Of a DNA stretch of 64,000 nucleotides, positions 38,565 through 47,485 are shown in pieces. The stretch is from assembly GCF_002916655.1 (NCBI RefSeq), contig NZ_PPSM01000014.1, positions 722,903 to 786,902 on the forward strand, read 5' to 3'. The number at the start of each line of letters is the position of its first letter. Position 1 is the stretch's first letter. Source of the DNA: Novosphingobium sp. HII-3 (lineage in GTDB: Bacteria > Pseudomonadota > Alphaproteobacteria > Sphingomonadales > Sphingomonadaceae). The notes beneath the pieces are model-generated. The model did no database searches. It saw only the letters and a list, made by a program, of their open reading frames with translations, and was not told the origin of the DNA. A program made the translations under genes and the position numbers.

Positions 38565-39806
38565 TTGATCCTTTCCCCCTTTGAACTGACCATCGCCAAG
38601 CGCTACATGCTGCCCGGCAAGGGCGAGCGTTTCATTGCCCTTGTGGCCGGCATCAGCCTGGTCGCCGTCATGCTCGGCGTGGCCGCGCTGGTGATCGTCA
38701 TGAGCGTGATGAACGGCTTCCGCGCGGAGCTGTTCGACAAGATCGTCAACCTCAACGGCCATGCCATTATCCAGGCCTACGGCGGCCGGATCGACAACTG
38801 GCAGGACGTGCTGGAGGACGTGCGCAAGACGCCCGGCGTCACCCGCGCCTCGCCCCTGATCGATCAGCCGCTGCTGGGCAGCTTTAACGGCCGGGTCGAG
38901 GCCGTGCTGGTGCGCGGCAACACGAACGAGGACATCGCCCGCCTCGCGGACAAGGTGAAGGCGGGCAACCTGGCCGAACTGAAGCCGGGCTCCGAAAACG
39001 TGGCCATCGGCAAGCAGCTGGCGCAGAACCTGGGCGCGCAAGTCGGCGACGTCATCACGATCATCAACCCGCAGGGCCGCTCGACGCCCTTCGGCACGGT
39101 ACCGCGCCAGATCGCCTACCGTGTGGCGGCTGTGTTCGAGATCGGCGTCTATGATTACGACAACGCCTTCGTCGTCATGCCCCTGAGCGATGCGCAGACC
39201 CTGCTCCTCAGCGGCGATGCTGTCGGCATGATCGAGGTGACGACCACCAATCCGGACAAGGTGGGCGAAATCCTGGCACCGCTTTCGCGCCAGCTGGCCG
39301 GCAAGGCTGTCGTCACGGACTGGAGGACGATCAACGCCTCCCTCTTCGAAGCGCTGGCGGTCGAGCGCGTTGCGATGTTCGTGGTCCTTTCGATCATCGT
39401 CCTTGTGGCCGTGTTCAACATCCTGTCCTCGCTCATCATGCTGGTGCGCGCCAAGACGCGCGACATCGCGATCCTGCGCACCATGGGCGCCACGCGCGGC
39501 TCGCTGCTGAAGGTCTTCGTGACCACAGGGTTCTGCATCGGCGCGATGGGGACCGTGGCGGGGCTCATCCTCGGCTTCGTGTTCCTCTACTTCCGCCAGC
39601 CCATCGTTCGCGCAGTCGAGATCGTCACGGGGCAGAACCTGTGGGATCCCTCGATCCGTTTCCTGACGGAACTGCCCGCCCGCTCCGATCCGGTGGAGAT
39701 CGTCTCGATTTCCGTCATGGCGCTGGTGTTCAGCTTCCTTGCCACGCTCTACCCCGCCTACAAGGCGGCGAGCACCGACCCCGTGCAGGTGCTGCGCTAT
39801 GAATAA
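38565..39806 (+). CDS. LolC/LolE-type lipoprotein-releasing permease
   Basis: 413-aa inner-membrane ABC permease that extracts outer-membrane lipoproteins for LolA. Starts with TTG 38565. N-terminal [47 protein letters not shown], a large periplasmic MacB-PCD domain, then three C-terminal helices ([23 protein letters not shown], then [16 protein letters not shown] coupling helix, then [30 protein letters not shown]). A single permease gene here implies the LolF-type (fused C/E role) exporter common outside Enterobacteria. Overlaps lolD by 8 bases. Confidence 0.92.
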   Translation: MILSPFELTIAKRYMLPGKGERFIALVAGISLVAVMLGVAALVIVMSVMNGFRAELFDKIVNLNGHAIIQAYGGRIDNWQDVLEDVRKTPGVTRASPLIDQPLLGSFNGRVEAVLVRGNTNEDIARLADKVKAGNLAELKPGSENVAIGKQLAQNLGAQVGDVITIINPQGRSTPFGTVPRQIAYRVAAVFEIGVYDYDNAFVVMPLSDAQTLLLSGDAVGMIEVTTTNPDKVGEILAPLSRQLAGKAVVTDWRTINASLFEALAVERVAMFVVLSIIVLVAVFNILSSLIMLVRAKTRDIAILRTMGATRGSLLKVFVTTGFCIGAMGTVAGLILGFVFLYFRQPIVRAVEIVTGQNLWDPSIRFLTELPARSDPVEIVSISVMALVFSFLATLYPAYKAASTDPVQVLRYE

Positions 39807-40494
39807 GATCGACGTTTCCCCCACAGACGCCGTGGTCCGCCTGACGGACGTGACCCGCAGCTTCGAGCAAGGCGGCGTGCGGATCGACGTGCTGCGCGGG
39901 GTCAACCTGACTGTCCGTCCGGGTGAGATCGTCGCGCTGCTCGGCCCGTCCGGTTCGGGCAAGTCGACCATGCTTCAGGCCATCGGCCTTCTGGAAGGCG
40001 GCTTCGGCGGCAGGATCGAGATCGCCGGGATTGATGCCAGCAAACTGGGCAAGGACCAGCGGGCGGCGGTCCGGCGCGACCACATCGGCTTCGTGTACCA
40101 GTTTCACCACCTGCTGCCTGATTTCAACGCGATCGAGAACGTGGTGCTGCCCCAGCTCATCACCGGCAAGCCGCGCGCTGCCCGCGAGGAGCGGGCGCGC
40201 GAACTGCTGGAGGCGCTCGGCCTCGGCCAGCGGCTGGATCACCGGCCGAGCAAGCTTTCCGGCGGTGAGCAGCAGCGCGTCGCGGTGGCACGGGCGCTGG
40301 CCAACCGCCCGCGCATGGTTCTGGCCGACGAACCCACCGGCAACCTCGACGAGGCGACGGCGGACCGCGTCTTTGCGCAGTTCCTTCAGCTTGTTCGCGG
40401 AGAGGGCAGCGCCGCCCTTGTCGCCACGCACAACGAGCGGCTGGCAGCGGCGATGGACCGGGTCGTGCGGCTCCACGACGGCGTTCTCACCTGA
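39799..40494 (+). CDS. lolD: Lipoprotein-releasing ABC transporter ATPase LolD
   Basis: 231 aa. Walker [10 protein letters not shown] at about 50-58, Q-loop [19 protein letters not shown], signature [15 protein letters not shown], Walker [16 protein letters not shown] and H-loop VATHNERLA. The FHHLLPDF and [11 protein letters not shown] segments are LolD-like. ATG 39799 overlaps the permease stop by 8 bases, so the two are translationally coupled and form the LolF/LolD complex. Confidence 0.94.
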   Translation: MNKIDVSPTDAVVRLTDVTRSFEQGGVRIDVLRGVNLTVRPGEIVALLGPSGSGKSTMLQAIGLLEGGFGGRIEIAGIDASKLGKDQRAAVRRDHIGFVYQFHHLLPDFNAIENVVLPQLITGKPRAAREERARELLEALGLGQRLDHRPSKLSGGEQQRVAVARALANRPRMVLADEPTGNLDEATADRVFAQFLQLVRGEGSAALVATHNERLAAAMDRVVRLHDGVLT

Positions 40495-40505
40495 GGGAGG
40501 GGACG

Positions 40506-40520
40506 GAACCGGCGTGGAAC
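40506..40520 (+). promoter_or_regulatory. LexA-like GAAC-N7-GAAC repeat
   Basis: GAAC-CGGCGTG-GAAC lies 53 bases before the small gene at 40574. The half-sites match the LexA consensus exactly, but the spacer is GC-rich and such a match is expected about twice by chance in 64 kb, so confidence is low. Confidence 0.3.
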
Positions 40521-40573
40521 TCGCGTTTTCAATCTGCATCACAGAATAGCAGATTGAAGAAAGGACAGCGCCG

Positions 40574-40852
40574 ATGAGCGACACTCCGTCCACCATCGAG
40601 ACCAGCACAACGCCTTCGCGGGGCTTCGGCTGGAACGACACCGCCGAACTTCACAGGTGCGAGGACGGCGGCGGGCTGTTCCACAACTTCAAGACGATCC
40701 GGCGCGGCACCGTGGCCGAACTGATCGCCTTCGTCATGGGGCTGCCTGAGGAAAAGCAGGACGACTATGCCATCGAGAAGGATGGCGATCACACCTTCCG
40801 CATCGGTGAAATCCGCAATCTTTATCGCCGCGCCGATTTCCCCGGCGCCTGA
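40574..40852 (+). CDS. Small conserved-looking hypothetical protein
   Basis: 92-aa soluble protein with GAAAGGA upstream of the ATG. Sequence reads as a compact alpha/beta fold (GFGWNDTAELHRCEDGGGLFHNFKTIRRGTVAELIAFVMGL, then KQDDYAIEKDGDHTFRIGEIRNLYRR). No signal peptide, no membrane segment, one Cys. I do not recognise a family. It lies between lolD and the glutathione peroxidase gene (23 bases), possibly co-transcribed with the latter. Confidence 0.7.
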   Translation: MSDTPSTIETSTTPSRGFGWNDTAELHRCEDGGGLFHNFKTIRRGTVAELIAFVMGLPEEKQDDYAIEKDGDHTFRIGEIRNLYRRADFPGA

Positions 40853-40875
40853 TCCCACCTCCGACAAGGCCCCGC

Positions 40876-41382
40876 ATGACCAAGGATCCCCGCACCATCG
40901 CCGACTTCACCGCGACTCTGTCGAACGGCGAGGAGCAGAGCTTGGCCGACCGGCTGGGCAAGGTGGTGCTGGTGGTCAACACCGCCAGCAAGTGCGGCTT
41001 CACCCCGCAGTACGAGGGGCTTGAGGCGCTCTGGCGCAAGTATCGCGACCGCGGGTTCGAAGTCATCGCCTTTCCGTGCAACCAGTTCGGCGGCCAGGAG
41101 CCGGGCAATGCTGACGAGATCGCGTCCTTCTGTCAGGTGAACTTTGGCCTGTCCTTCCCCCTGATGGGCAAGGTCGACGTCAACGGCGCCGATGCCGCGC
41201 CGGTGTTCCAGTGGCTGAAGGCCGAGGCACCGGGCGTTCTGGGATCGAAGTCGATCAAGTGGAACTTCACCAAGTTCCTTGTGGACCGGCAGGGGCGGGT
41301 GGTGCGGCGCTATGCACCAACCGACAAGCCGGCCGCGCTGGAGAAGGACATCGCGGCGCTTCTGGCCGCTCCGTCCGCCTGA
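40876..41382 (+). CDS. Glutathione peroxidase family protein
   Basis: 168-aa thioredoxin-fold peroxidase. Catalytic triad visible: Cys40 in NTASKCGFTPQY (Cys, not selenocysteine), Gln74 in FPCNQFGGQEPG and Trp at about 129 in KWNFTKFLVD. Reduces H2O2 or lipid hydroperoxides with glutathione or thioredoxin. No signal peptide, so cytosolic. Follows the small hypothetical gene; dnaE is 83 bases downstream. Confidence 0.92.
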   Translation: MTKDPRTIADFTATLSNGEEQSLADRLGKVVLVVNTASKCGFTPQYEGLEALWRKYRDRGFEVIAFPCNQFGGQEPGNADEIASFCQVNFGLSFPLMGKVDVNGADAAPVFQWLKAEAPGVLGSKSIKWNFTKFLVDRQGRVVRRYAPTDKPAALEKDIAALLAAPSA

Positions 41383-41465
41383 GCCGGGCGGAAAACCGGA
41401 GTTTCCCCTGACTTTTGCCGCCGCAGCCCTTGATTGCACGGCTGCCCGATGCCTAGATTCCGGCC

Positions 41466-44400
41466 ATGTCGCATGCTCCCTTCGTACCCCTTCGCATCTT
41501 TTCCAGCTTCACCATGCTGGATGGCGCGATCGATCCGAAGGCGGTCGCCAAGCTGGCAAAGGAGCGCAAGTTTCCCGCCGCAGGCCTTTGCGACCGGAAC
41601 GGGCTTTACGCGGCCCCCACCTTTGCGGGCGCGGCGAAGGGTATGGGCGTGCAGCCGGTCATCGGCACGTTCCTTGCCATCGGTCGTCCGGGTGCCGTCG
41701 CCCAGGGGCAGGACCGGGCGATCGACTGGCTCGCGCTCTTCGCACAGAACGAGGCGGGCTGGCTTAACCTGTGCCACCACGTCAGCCGCGCACACCTTGA
41801 TCGGCCGCTGGAGCTGGATCCCCATGTCGAACTGGAATCGCTGCGGGGTTACACGGACGGGCTGATCTGCCTGACGGGCGGCAACGAAGGCGCGCTGGCC
41901 CGGCTCTACGCAGCGGGGCGGCATGAGGGCGCCGAAAGCTACTGCGATACCTTGCAGTCGCTGTTCGGCAACCGTCTCTACATCGAGATCACGCGGACCG
42001 GCGAACCCGAAGAGGACGAGAGCGAGGAAGACCTCATTGCGCTTGCCTATCAGCGGGACATCCCGCTGGTGGCGACGAACCCGGCGCAGTTCCCGGACCA
42101 GGGCTTCCACTCCGCGCACGACGCTCTCCTGTGCATCGCCAATTCCACGCAGGTCGATGCGGCGGATCGCCCCCGTTCCTCGTCCGAGAGGTGGGTGAAG
42201 CCTGCCGACGTAATGGCGGAGCTGTTCTCCGACCTGCCCGAAGCGCTCGCCAACACGCTCGTCGTGGCGCAGCGCTGCGCTTATGCGCCGCCCAAGCGCA
42301 AGCCGCTACTGCCAAGCCTTGCCGGTGACCGAGAGGGCGAAGCGCGGATGCTCGCGGACGACTCGCGCCGGGGGCTTGCCGCGCGCCTCGCCCCGTACTG
42401 GCCCGGTGTCACCGAGGAGGAGCTGGACGCGGCCATGGCGCTGCAGGGCGACGAGCGGCGCGGTGCCTACGAAGAGCTTCGCGAGAAGGGCGTAACCGAG
42501 GACTTCCTCGAATACGCTGACCGGCTCGATTTCGAGACGAAGATCATCGTCGGCATGGGCTTCCCCGGCTACTTCCTCATCGTTGCCGACTTCATCAAGT
42601 GGGCCAAGGACAACGGTATCCCGGTTGGGCCGGGCCGTGGTTCGGGCGCGGGCTCGCTGGTGGCTTGGGCGCTGACCATCACGGACCTCGATCCGCTGAA
42701 ACTCGGCTTGCTGTTCGAACGCTTCCTGAACCCGGAACGCGTCTCGATGCCGGACTTCGACATCGACTTCTGCGAAACCCGCCGTGGCGAGGTGATCCGC
42801 TACGTCCAGAAGAAGTACGGCCACGATCACGTCGCGCAGATCATCACTTTCGGCAAGATGAAGGCCCGTGCCGTGCTGCGCGACTGCGGGCGCATCCTGC
42901 AGATGGGCTACGGCCGCGTCGACAGCCTGTGCAAGATGGTGCCCAACCATCCCACTGACCCCTGGACGCTGACCGAGACGATCCAGGGCCGCAAGGCGCA
43001 CGGCGTGACCAAGGACCCGCCGGTGGCCGAGTTCAAGCGCGAGTATGACAACGACCGCGAAGTGCGCCGTCTGGTGGACCTTGCCGTGCAGTTGGAGGGC
43101 CTGCCGCGCAACTCCTCTACCCACGCGGCGGGCGTGGTGATCGGGGATCGCCCGCTGGCGCAGCTCGTGCCGCTATACCGCGATCCGCGCTCGGATATGC
43201 CGGTGACGCAGTTCGACATGAAGTATGTCGAGGACACCGGGCTCGTTAAGTTCGATTTCCTTGGCCTCAAGACGCTGTCCGTGCTGCGCAAGGCGTGCGA
43301 TCTGCTCGAACGGCGCGGCATCACCATCAATCTCTCGACCCTGGGATGGGACGATCCTGCGGTCTACGAACTGCTCAAGCGCGGTGACACGGTCGGCGTG
43401 TTCCAGCTGGAATCGGAAGGCATGCGCCGTACGCTGGCGGCGGTGAAGCCGACCAACTTCGGCGACATCATCGCGCTCGTTTCGCTTTACCGCCCCGGGC
43501 CGATGGACAACATCCCGCTGTTCGGCCAGCGCAAGAATGGGCTTGCTCCCATCGAGTATCCGCACGACAAGCTGGCGGGCATCCTGGGCGAGACATATGG
43601 GATCTTCGTCTACCAGGAGCAGGTCATGCAGGCCGCGCAGATCCTGGCGGGCTACTCGCTGGGCGATGCCGACCTTCTGCGCCGCGCGATGGGCAAGAAG
43701 GTCCAGGCCGAGATGGACAAGCAGCGCCAGCGCTTCGTCGATGGCTGCCGGGAAGTCTCGGGCATCGACGCGGCCAAGGCCAACGAGCTGTTCGACTTGA
43801 TCGACAAGTTCGCAGGGTACGGCTTCAACAAGTCGCACGCCGCCGCCTACGCGCTGCTGGCGTATCACACGGCCTGGTTCAAGGCGCACTACCCGCACGA
43901 ATTCTATGCGGCGGCCATGTGCTTCGACATGCACCAGTCGGAAAAGCTCGCGATCTTCGTCGACGACGCGCGCCGCAACGGCATCGAACTCGCCCCGCCG
44001 GACATCAACCGGTCGGAAGCCGAGTTCATCGTCGAGGAAACGGCGGAGAGCCACGCCGTCCGCTACGCGCTGGCGGGTATCCGCAACGTCGGCGAAAAGG
44101 CGATGGAAGCCATCGTCGCAGAGCGAGAGGCGAACGGCCCGTTCGAGAGCCTCGACGACGTGTTCCGCCGCGCTCCGGCAGGCTCCATGAACCGGCGCCA
44201 GCTCGAAAGCCTTGCCGCTGCGGGCGCATTCGACGCGCTCGAACCCAACCGCGCCAAGGTCCTTGCGAACGCCGACACCCTGCTGGCCGAGGCGGACCGC
44301 TCCTCACGCGAACGCAACTCCAGCCAGCACGGCCTGTTTGGCGGCGACGATCATGTGGAGCAGGGGCTGCGCCTCGTCGAAGCCGACAAGTGGGACCGCG

Positions 44401-45065
44401 CCGAGCAGATGGCGAAGGAGCGCGAGACCTTCGGCTTCTACTTCGCCGCGCACCCGGTCGAGCAGTACCGTGCCGTCGCGTCGGCCAACGGCGCGCGGAC
44501 CTATTCCAGCCTCATGGCGGGCGGCGGCGGTGGCCGCACGGGCGCGGTGATGGCGGCGATGGTGGAGAGCGTACAGAAGCGCAAGACCCGCAAGGGCAAG
44601 GACTTCGTGATGGCGGAGTTCTCCGATTCCTCCGGCAACTTCTCGGCTTCGTGTTTTGAGGAAAGCCTGGTTGAGAATTTCGTGAAATGGGCGAGGGAGG
44701 GCGCCTGCATCCTGCTCAACGTGGAGCTGGATTCACCCAGCCAGGACGAGCCGCCGCGCGTCACCGTGCGGGGAGGGCGACCGCTCAGCGAAGTCAAGGC
44801 GGACGCCCGCATGGTGCTGAAGCTGGATATCGATCGGGTGGAGGCGGTCCGCGAACTCGCGCTGTTGATGCGACCGGGCGCACGTGGCGCGGGCGAGGTG
44901 ATCGCCACCCTCCATCTTGGCGACGGGCGCACGCAGAAGGTCCGGCTTGGCCGCGATTTCGCGCTTGATGGCGACTTTGCAGAGCACCTTCAAAGCGTGG
45001 AGGGCATCTCCAACGTCTCGCTCACGGCCAAGCGTGGGCCGGAGCGCGTCGCTATGGCGGCCTGA
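41466..45065 (+). CDS. dnaE: DNA polymerase III alpha subunit
   Basis: 1199-aa replicative polymerase. An N-terminal PHP domain whose metal motifs are degenerate (RIFSSFTML and LCDRNGL where active PHP domains have His) implies no proofreading there. Polymerase core: GPGRGSGAGSLVAWAL, PDFDIDFCETRRGEVI with the catalytic Asp pair at about 429-431, VKFDFLGLKTL and the later palm Asp, VYQEQVMQAAQILAGYSLGDADLLRRAMGKK. Fingers, HhH (FDLIDKFAGYGFNKSHAAAYALLAYHTAWFK) and an OB fold near 1000-1080 follow. Length is typical. Confidence 0.97.
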   Translation: MSHAPFVPLRIFSSFTMLDGAIDPKAVAKLAKERKFPAAGLCDRNGLYAAPTFAGAAKGMGVQPVIGTFLAIGRPGAVAQGQDRAIDWLALFAQNEAGWLNLCHHVSRAHLDRPLELDPHVELESLRGYTDGLICLTGGNEGALARLYAAGRHEGAESYCDTLQSLFGNRLYIEITRTGEPEEDESEEDLIALAYQRDIPLVATNPAQFPDQGFHSAHDALLCIANSTQVDAADRPRSSSERWVKPADVMAELFSDLPEALANTLVVAQRCAYAPPKRKPLLPSLAGDREGEARMLADDSRRGLAARLAPYWPGVTEEELDAAMALQGDERRGAYEELREKGVTEDFLEYADRLDFETKIIVGMGFPGYFLIVADFIKWAKDNGIPVGPGRGSGAGSLVAWALTITDLDPLKLGLLFERFLNPERVSMPDFDIDFCETRRGEVIRYVQKKYGHDHVAQIITFGKMKARAVLRDCGRILQMGYGRVDSLCKMVPNHPTDPWTLTETIQGRKAHGVTKDPPVAEFKREYDNDREVRRLVDLAVQLEGLPRNSSTHAAGVVIGDRPLAQLVPLYRDPRSDMPVTQFDMKYVEDTGLVKFDFLGLKTLSVLRKACDLLERRGITINLSTLGWDDPAVYELLKRGDTVGVFQLESEGMRRTLAAVKPTNFGDIIALVSLYRPGPMDNIPLFGQRKNGLAPIEYPHDKLAGILGETYGIFVYQEQVMQAAQILAGYSLGDADLLRRAMGKKVQAEMDKQRQRFVDGCREVSGIDAAKANELFDLIDKFAGYGFNKSHAAAYALLAYHTAWFKAHYPHEFYAAAMCFDMHQSEKLAIFVDDARRNGIELAPPDINRSEAEFIVEETAESHAVRYALAGIRNVGEKAMEAIVAEREANGPFESLDDVFRRAPAGSMNRRQLESLAAAGAFDALEPNRAKVLANADTLLAEADRSSRERNSSQHGLFGGDDHVEQGLRLVEADKWDRAEQMAKERETFGFYFAAHPVEQYRAVASANGARTYSSLMAGGGGGRTGAVMAAMVESVQKRKTRKGKDFVMAEFSDSSGNFSASCFEESLVENFVKWAREGACILLNVELDSPSQDEPPRVTVRGGRPLSEVKADARMVLKLDIDRVEAVRELALLMRPGARGAGEVIATLHLGDGRTQKVRLGRDFALDGDFAEHLQSVEGISNVSLTAKRGPERVAMAA

Positions 45066-45127
45066 TTCGGACGCCGATCACATGCCCGTGTGAGGACAGC
45101 CCCCGGCGCAGGGCTGCCTCGCGCGGG

Positions 45128-45397
45128 TTACTTCTCGGTGTTAACGGCGTCCTGAGCGGCGTCGCCCACCTTGCTCGCGGCATTCCCGATGTCGCCTGCA
45201 GCCTCTGCGATCGCGTTGTCCTTGGCCGTCTCGCTGTTCTGACTGAACAGGTAGATGCCGCCGACGATCGCCACGAGCAGGACCAGCGCCATGATGATGC
45301 CGGTGCCGCTTCCGGTCGATCGGGTTTCGCGAATGATGGTGGTGTTGCCCGGAGCAGCGTCTGCCGGGCGTTCGGTGGTGACGGTTTCTTCAGCCAT
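45128..45397 (-). CDS. Small membrane-anchored hypothetical protein
   Basis: 89 aa, AGGAG before ATG 45397. A 30-residue polar N-terminus (MAEETVTTERPADAAPGNTT...) is followed by one transmembrane helix (GIIMALVLLVAIVGGIYLF, about 35-53) and an Ala-rich helical tail (AEAAGDIGNAASKVGDAAQDAVN) resembling stress-related amphipathic repeats. No enzymatic motif. Function unknown. Confidence 0.7.
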   Translation of the reverse strand: MAEETVTTERPADAAPGNTTIIRETRSTGSGTGIIMALVLLVAIVGGIYLFSQNSETAKDNAIAEAAGDIGNAASKVGDAAQDAVNTEK

Positions 45398-45463
45398 AAG
45401 TCGGCTCCTGTCCCAGTTGGTGACTGGTGACGGAACGCGCCATCGTGATCGTGGTTGCCGGGG

Positions 45464-46258
45464 TCAGCGGTCGCGGTAGCGCGGTGCGCGCTTTTCCCGG
45501 AAAGCGGCCACGCCTTCCTCGAAATCCTCCGACATCAGCATCATGACCTGCTGCCGGTCTTCGAGAGCCATGGCGTCCGACAGTGAGCGGGCATCGAGAT
45601 TACGGTTCAGCGCGTCCTTGGTGAGGCGCAGGCCCATGGGTGCGTTGGCCGTCATCTCCGCCGCGAGCGAGAGTCCCGCCTCCAGCAGGTCCTCGGCCGG
45701 GAGGATGCGACTGAGCAGCCCGCAGGCCAGCGCCTTCTCCGCGGTCATGAAGCGGCCGGTCAGGATGTACTCGGAGGCGACGGAGGCACCGATCAGCCGC
45801 GGCAGGAAGTAGCTGCATCCCAGATCACATCCGCCCAGGCCCACCTTTATGTAAGCGGCGTTCATCCGCAGATCCGGGGTGCCGAGGCGCACATCGGCGG
45901 CCAGAAGCAGCGAGAAGCCGGCTCCGCAGGCCGCGCCGTGGCCAAGCCCGATGATCGGCTGCGGGCAGGCGCGCATCCGTTCGAGGATGCTGCCGAGCGA
46001 GCGTTGCAGCCGCCAGTAGTGCTGCAGTTCCCCGCGCGAACCGTCGTTGGCCCAGCCGCCGAGGTCCAGCCCGCCGCAGAACGCCCGCCCTTCCGCGCGC
46101 AGGATGACGACGCGGACCTCGGCCCGATCCGACAGGCCGGCGAAGTAATCGGCGACGGCGAAGGTCATCTCCTCGTCGAAGGTGTTGAGGGCTCCGGGGC
46201 GATTGAGGGAGACGATTTCCACCGCATCACGGCGGTCGACGAGCAAGGTTCCAGTCAT
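45464..46258 (-). CDS. Crotonase-family protein (enoyl-CoA hydratase/isomerase-like)
   Basis: 264 aa. Crotonase fold with oxyanion-hole segments AFCGGLDLGGW and GHGAACGAGFSLLLAADVR. The two hydratase Glu residues are not at their usual places: the first position reads GAGFSLLL, and the second lacks PE. Instead YIKVGLGGCDLGCSYFLPRLIG carries an Asp-containing motif found in a distinct crotonase subgroup. So it may be an isomerase or another acyl-CoA enzyme rather than a beta-oxidation hydratase. C-terminal FEEGVAAFREKRAPRYRD is standard. Confidence 0.82.
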   Translation of the reverse strand: MTGTLLVDRRDAVEIVSLNRPGALNTFDEEMTFAVADYFAGLSDRAEVRVVILRAEGRAFCGGLDLGGWANDGSRGELQHYWRLQRSLGSILERMRACPQPIIGLGHGAACGAGFSLLLAADVRLGTPDLRMNAAYIKVGLGGCDLGCSYFLPRLIGASVASEYILTGRFMTAEKALACGLLSRILPAEDLLEAGLSLAAEMTANAPMGLRLTKDALNRNLDARSLSDAMALEDRQQVMMLMSEDFEEGVAAFREKRAPRYRDR

Positions 46259-46316
46259 GCCTTACGATAGAAGCGCGCGCGGACTTTGCGTGTCTCCGCG
46301 CGGCAATCGCACTTGC

Positions 46317-47387
46317 TTACAGAAGCGAGAGCTGGCCGTCGCAGGAGGGGCGGCGGAACTGCGAGCAGTCCAGCGCGACCGACGGTCCCGTCATGCCGAG
46401 CCTTGCCGTGGCCACCCGGAAGCGCCGCCGGAGCAGATCGGCCCAGACCCCTTCGGGCTTCATGCGCGTGCCGAAGTTGGGATCGTTATCGCGCCCGCCG
46501 CGGATGGAGCGGATCGTCGCCATCACCTTGGCGGCACGATCCTGGAAGTGAACATCGAGCCATTCGCGGAACAGGGGCGCAACTTCGTGAGGAAGGCGCA
46601 CGATGATCCAGGTTGCGCAGCGCACTTCGCGCGCGGCCGCCTCCTCCAGAATGGCCTCCATGAAGCTGTCGGTGATGGAGGGGATGACGGGCGCCACGGA
46701 GACGTGAACCGGAACGCCTTCCCCCGCCAGCCGTTCCAGTGCGGCCATGCGCTTGGCCGGGGAGGCCGCCCGCGGCTCCAGCTTCTGCGACAGGACCGGA
46801 TCAAGGCTGGTGACGGAAATGCCAACGTGGACGAGATTGCGCGCAGCGAGCTGCGACAGGAGGCCGATGTCGTGCAGGACGCGGTCCGACTTGGTCGTGA
46901 TCGTGACCGGGTGGCCGACTTCGAGGCACAGCTCCAGCACCTCGCGCGTGATCCGGTAGCGGCGTTCAATGGGCTGGTAGGGGTCGGTGTTCGTGCCCAT
47001 CGCAATCGGCGCGGGCTTGTAGCCGGGCTTCGCCAGCGTCTCGCGCAGCAGCCGGGCCGCCGTGGGCTTGGCATAGAGCTTCGTCTCGAAATCCAATCCG
47101 GGAGACAGGTCGTGATAAGCGTGGGTGGGGCGGGCGAAGCAATAGATGCAGCCGTGCTCGCAGCCCCGGTACGCGTTCACCGAACGGTCGAACGGGACGT
47201 CGGGCGACGCGTTGAAGGAAAGGATGGAGCGCGGATGCTCCTCCGTCACCGTGGTGGCCGGGTGCCGCGAAGGTCCGTCGACGGTTTCGGCCATGTCGAG
47301 CCAGTCGCCGTCGGTTTCGCGCGCGGGCAGGTTGAACCGGCTGCTTGCCGCGCTGCTTGTCGCTCCTCTTCCCTTGACTGCGTTCAT
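46317..47387 (-). CDS. PA0069-family radical SAM protein (SplB-like)
   Basis: 356 aa from ATG 47387 (MNAVKGRGATSSAASSRFN). The radical SAM cluster motif CEHGCIYCFARPTHAYHD (CxxxCxxC at about 75-82) is followed by SPGLDFETKLYAKP, MGTNTDPYQPIERRYRITR and TKSDRVLHDIGLL. These are features shared with spore photoproduct lyase relatives. A function for PA0069-type proteins is not established. A LexA-type box lies 13 bases upstream of the ATG, suggesting SOS induction and a DNA-damage role. Divergent from a TetR gene. Confidence 0.85.
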   Translation of the reverse strand: MNAVKGRGATSSAASSRFNLPARETDGDWLDMAETVDGPSRHPATTVTEEHPRSILSFNASPDVPFDRSVNAYRGCEHGCIYCFARPTHAYHDLSPGLDFETKLYAKPTAARLLRETLAKPGYKPAPIAMGTNTDPYQPIERRYRITREVLELCLEVGHPVTITTKSDRVLHDIGLLSQLAARNLVHVGISVTSLDPVLSQKLEPRAASPAKRMAALERLAGEGVPVHVSVAPVIPSITDSFMEAILEEAAAREVRCATWIIVRLPHEVAPLFREWLDVHFQDRAAKVMATIRSIRGGRDNDPNFGTRMKPEGVWADLLRRRFRVATARLGMTGPSVALDCSQFRRPSCDGQLSLL

Positions 47388-47399
47388 GGAATGCACTCT

Positions 47400-47414
47400 G
47401 AACAAAACGGGAAC
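47400..47414 (-). promoter_or_regulatory. LexA-type box upstream of the radical SAM gene
   Basis: On the gene strand GTTC-CCGTTTT-GTTC, an exact alphaproteobacterial LexA repeat with an AT-containing spacer, ending 13 bases before the ATG at 47387. Position overlaps where the promoter or leader must be. Confidence 0.6.
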
Positions 47415-47434
47415 GAAAGTCAATCCGGTCTGTT
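47410..47434 (+). promoter_or_regulatory. EcfG-like promoter match toward the TetR gene
   Basis: GGAAC (47410-47414), 16 bases, TGTT (47431-47434). It has 8 of 9 consensus bases, the first base of the -10 element differing. It points to the TetR gene (ATG 47486) and overlaps the LexA-type box by 5 bases. Confidence 0.3.
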
Positions 47435-47485
47435 CGGTTGATCTTGCGCCCATCCCCCCGTAGGCGGGACGGAAAGGGGAATACA

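Noticed and set aside
37525..38568. A 347-codon plus-strand frame over the purF gene
   Set aside because: Antisense shadow of purF; the product is compositionally biased and unrecognisable.
38295..39971. A 558-codon open frame antisense to the Lol permease and the purF leader
   Set aside because: No domain, spans two unrelated genes, and the sense-strand genes are clear.
45432..45456. GGAAC-N17-GTT on the plus strand as an EcfG promoter
   Set aside because: It points into the 3' end of a minus-strand gene, with no plus-strand gene downstream, and the -10 lacks the leading C.
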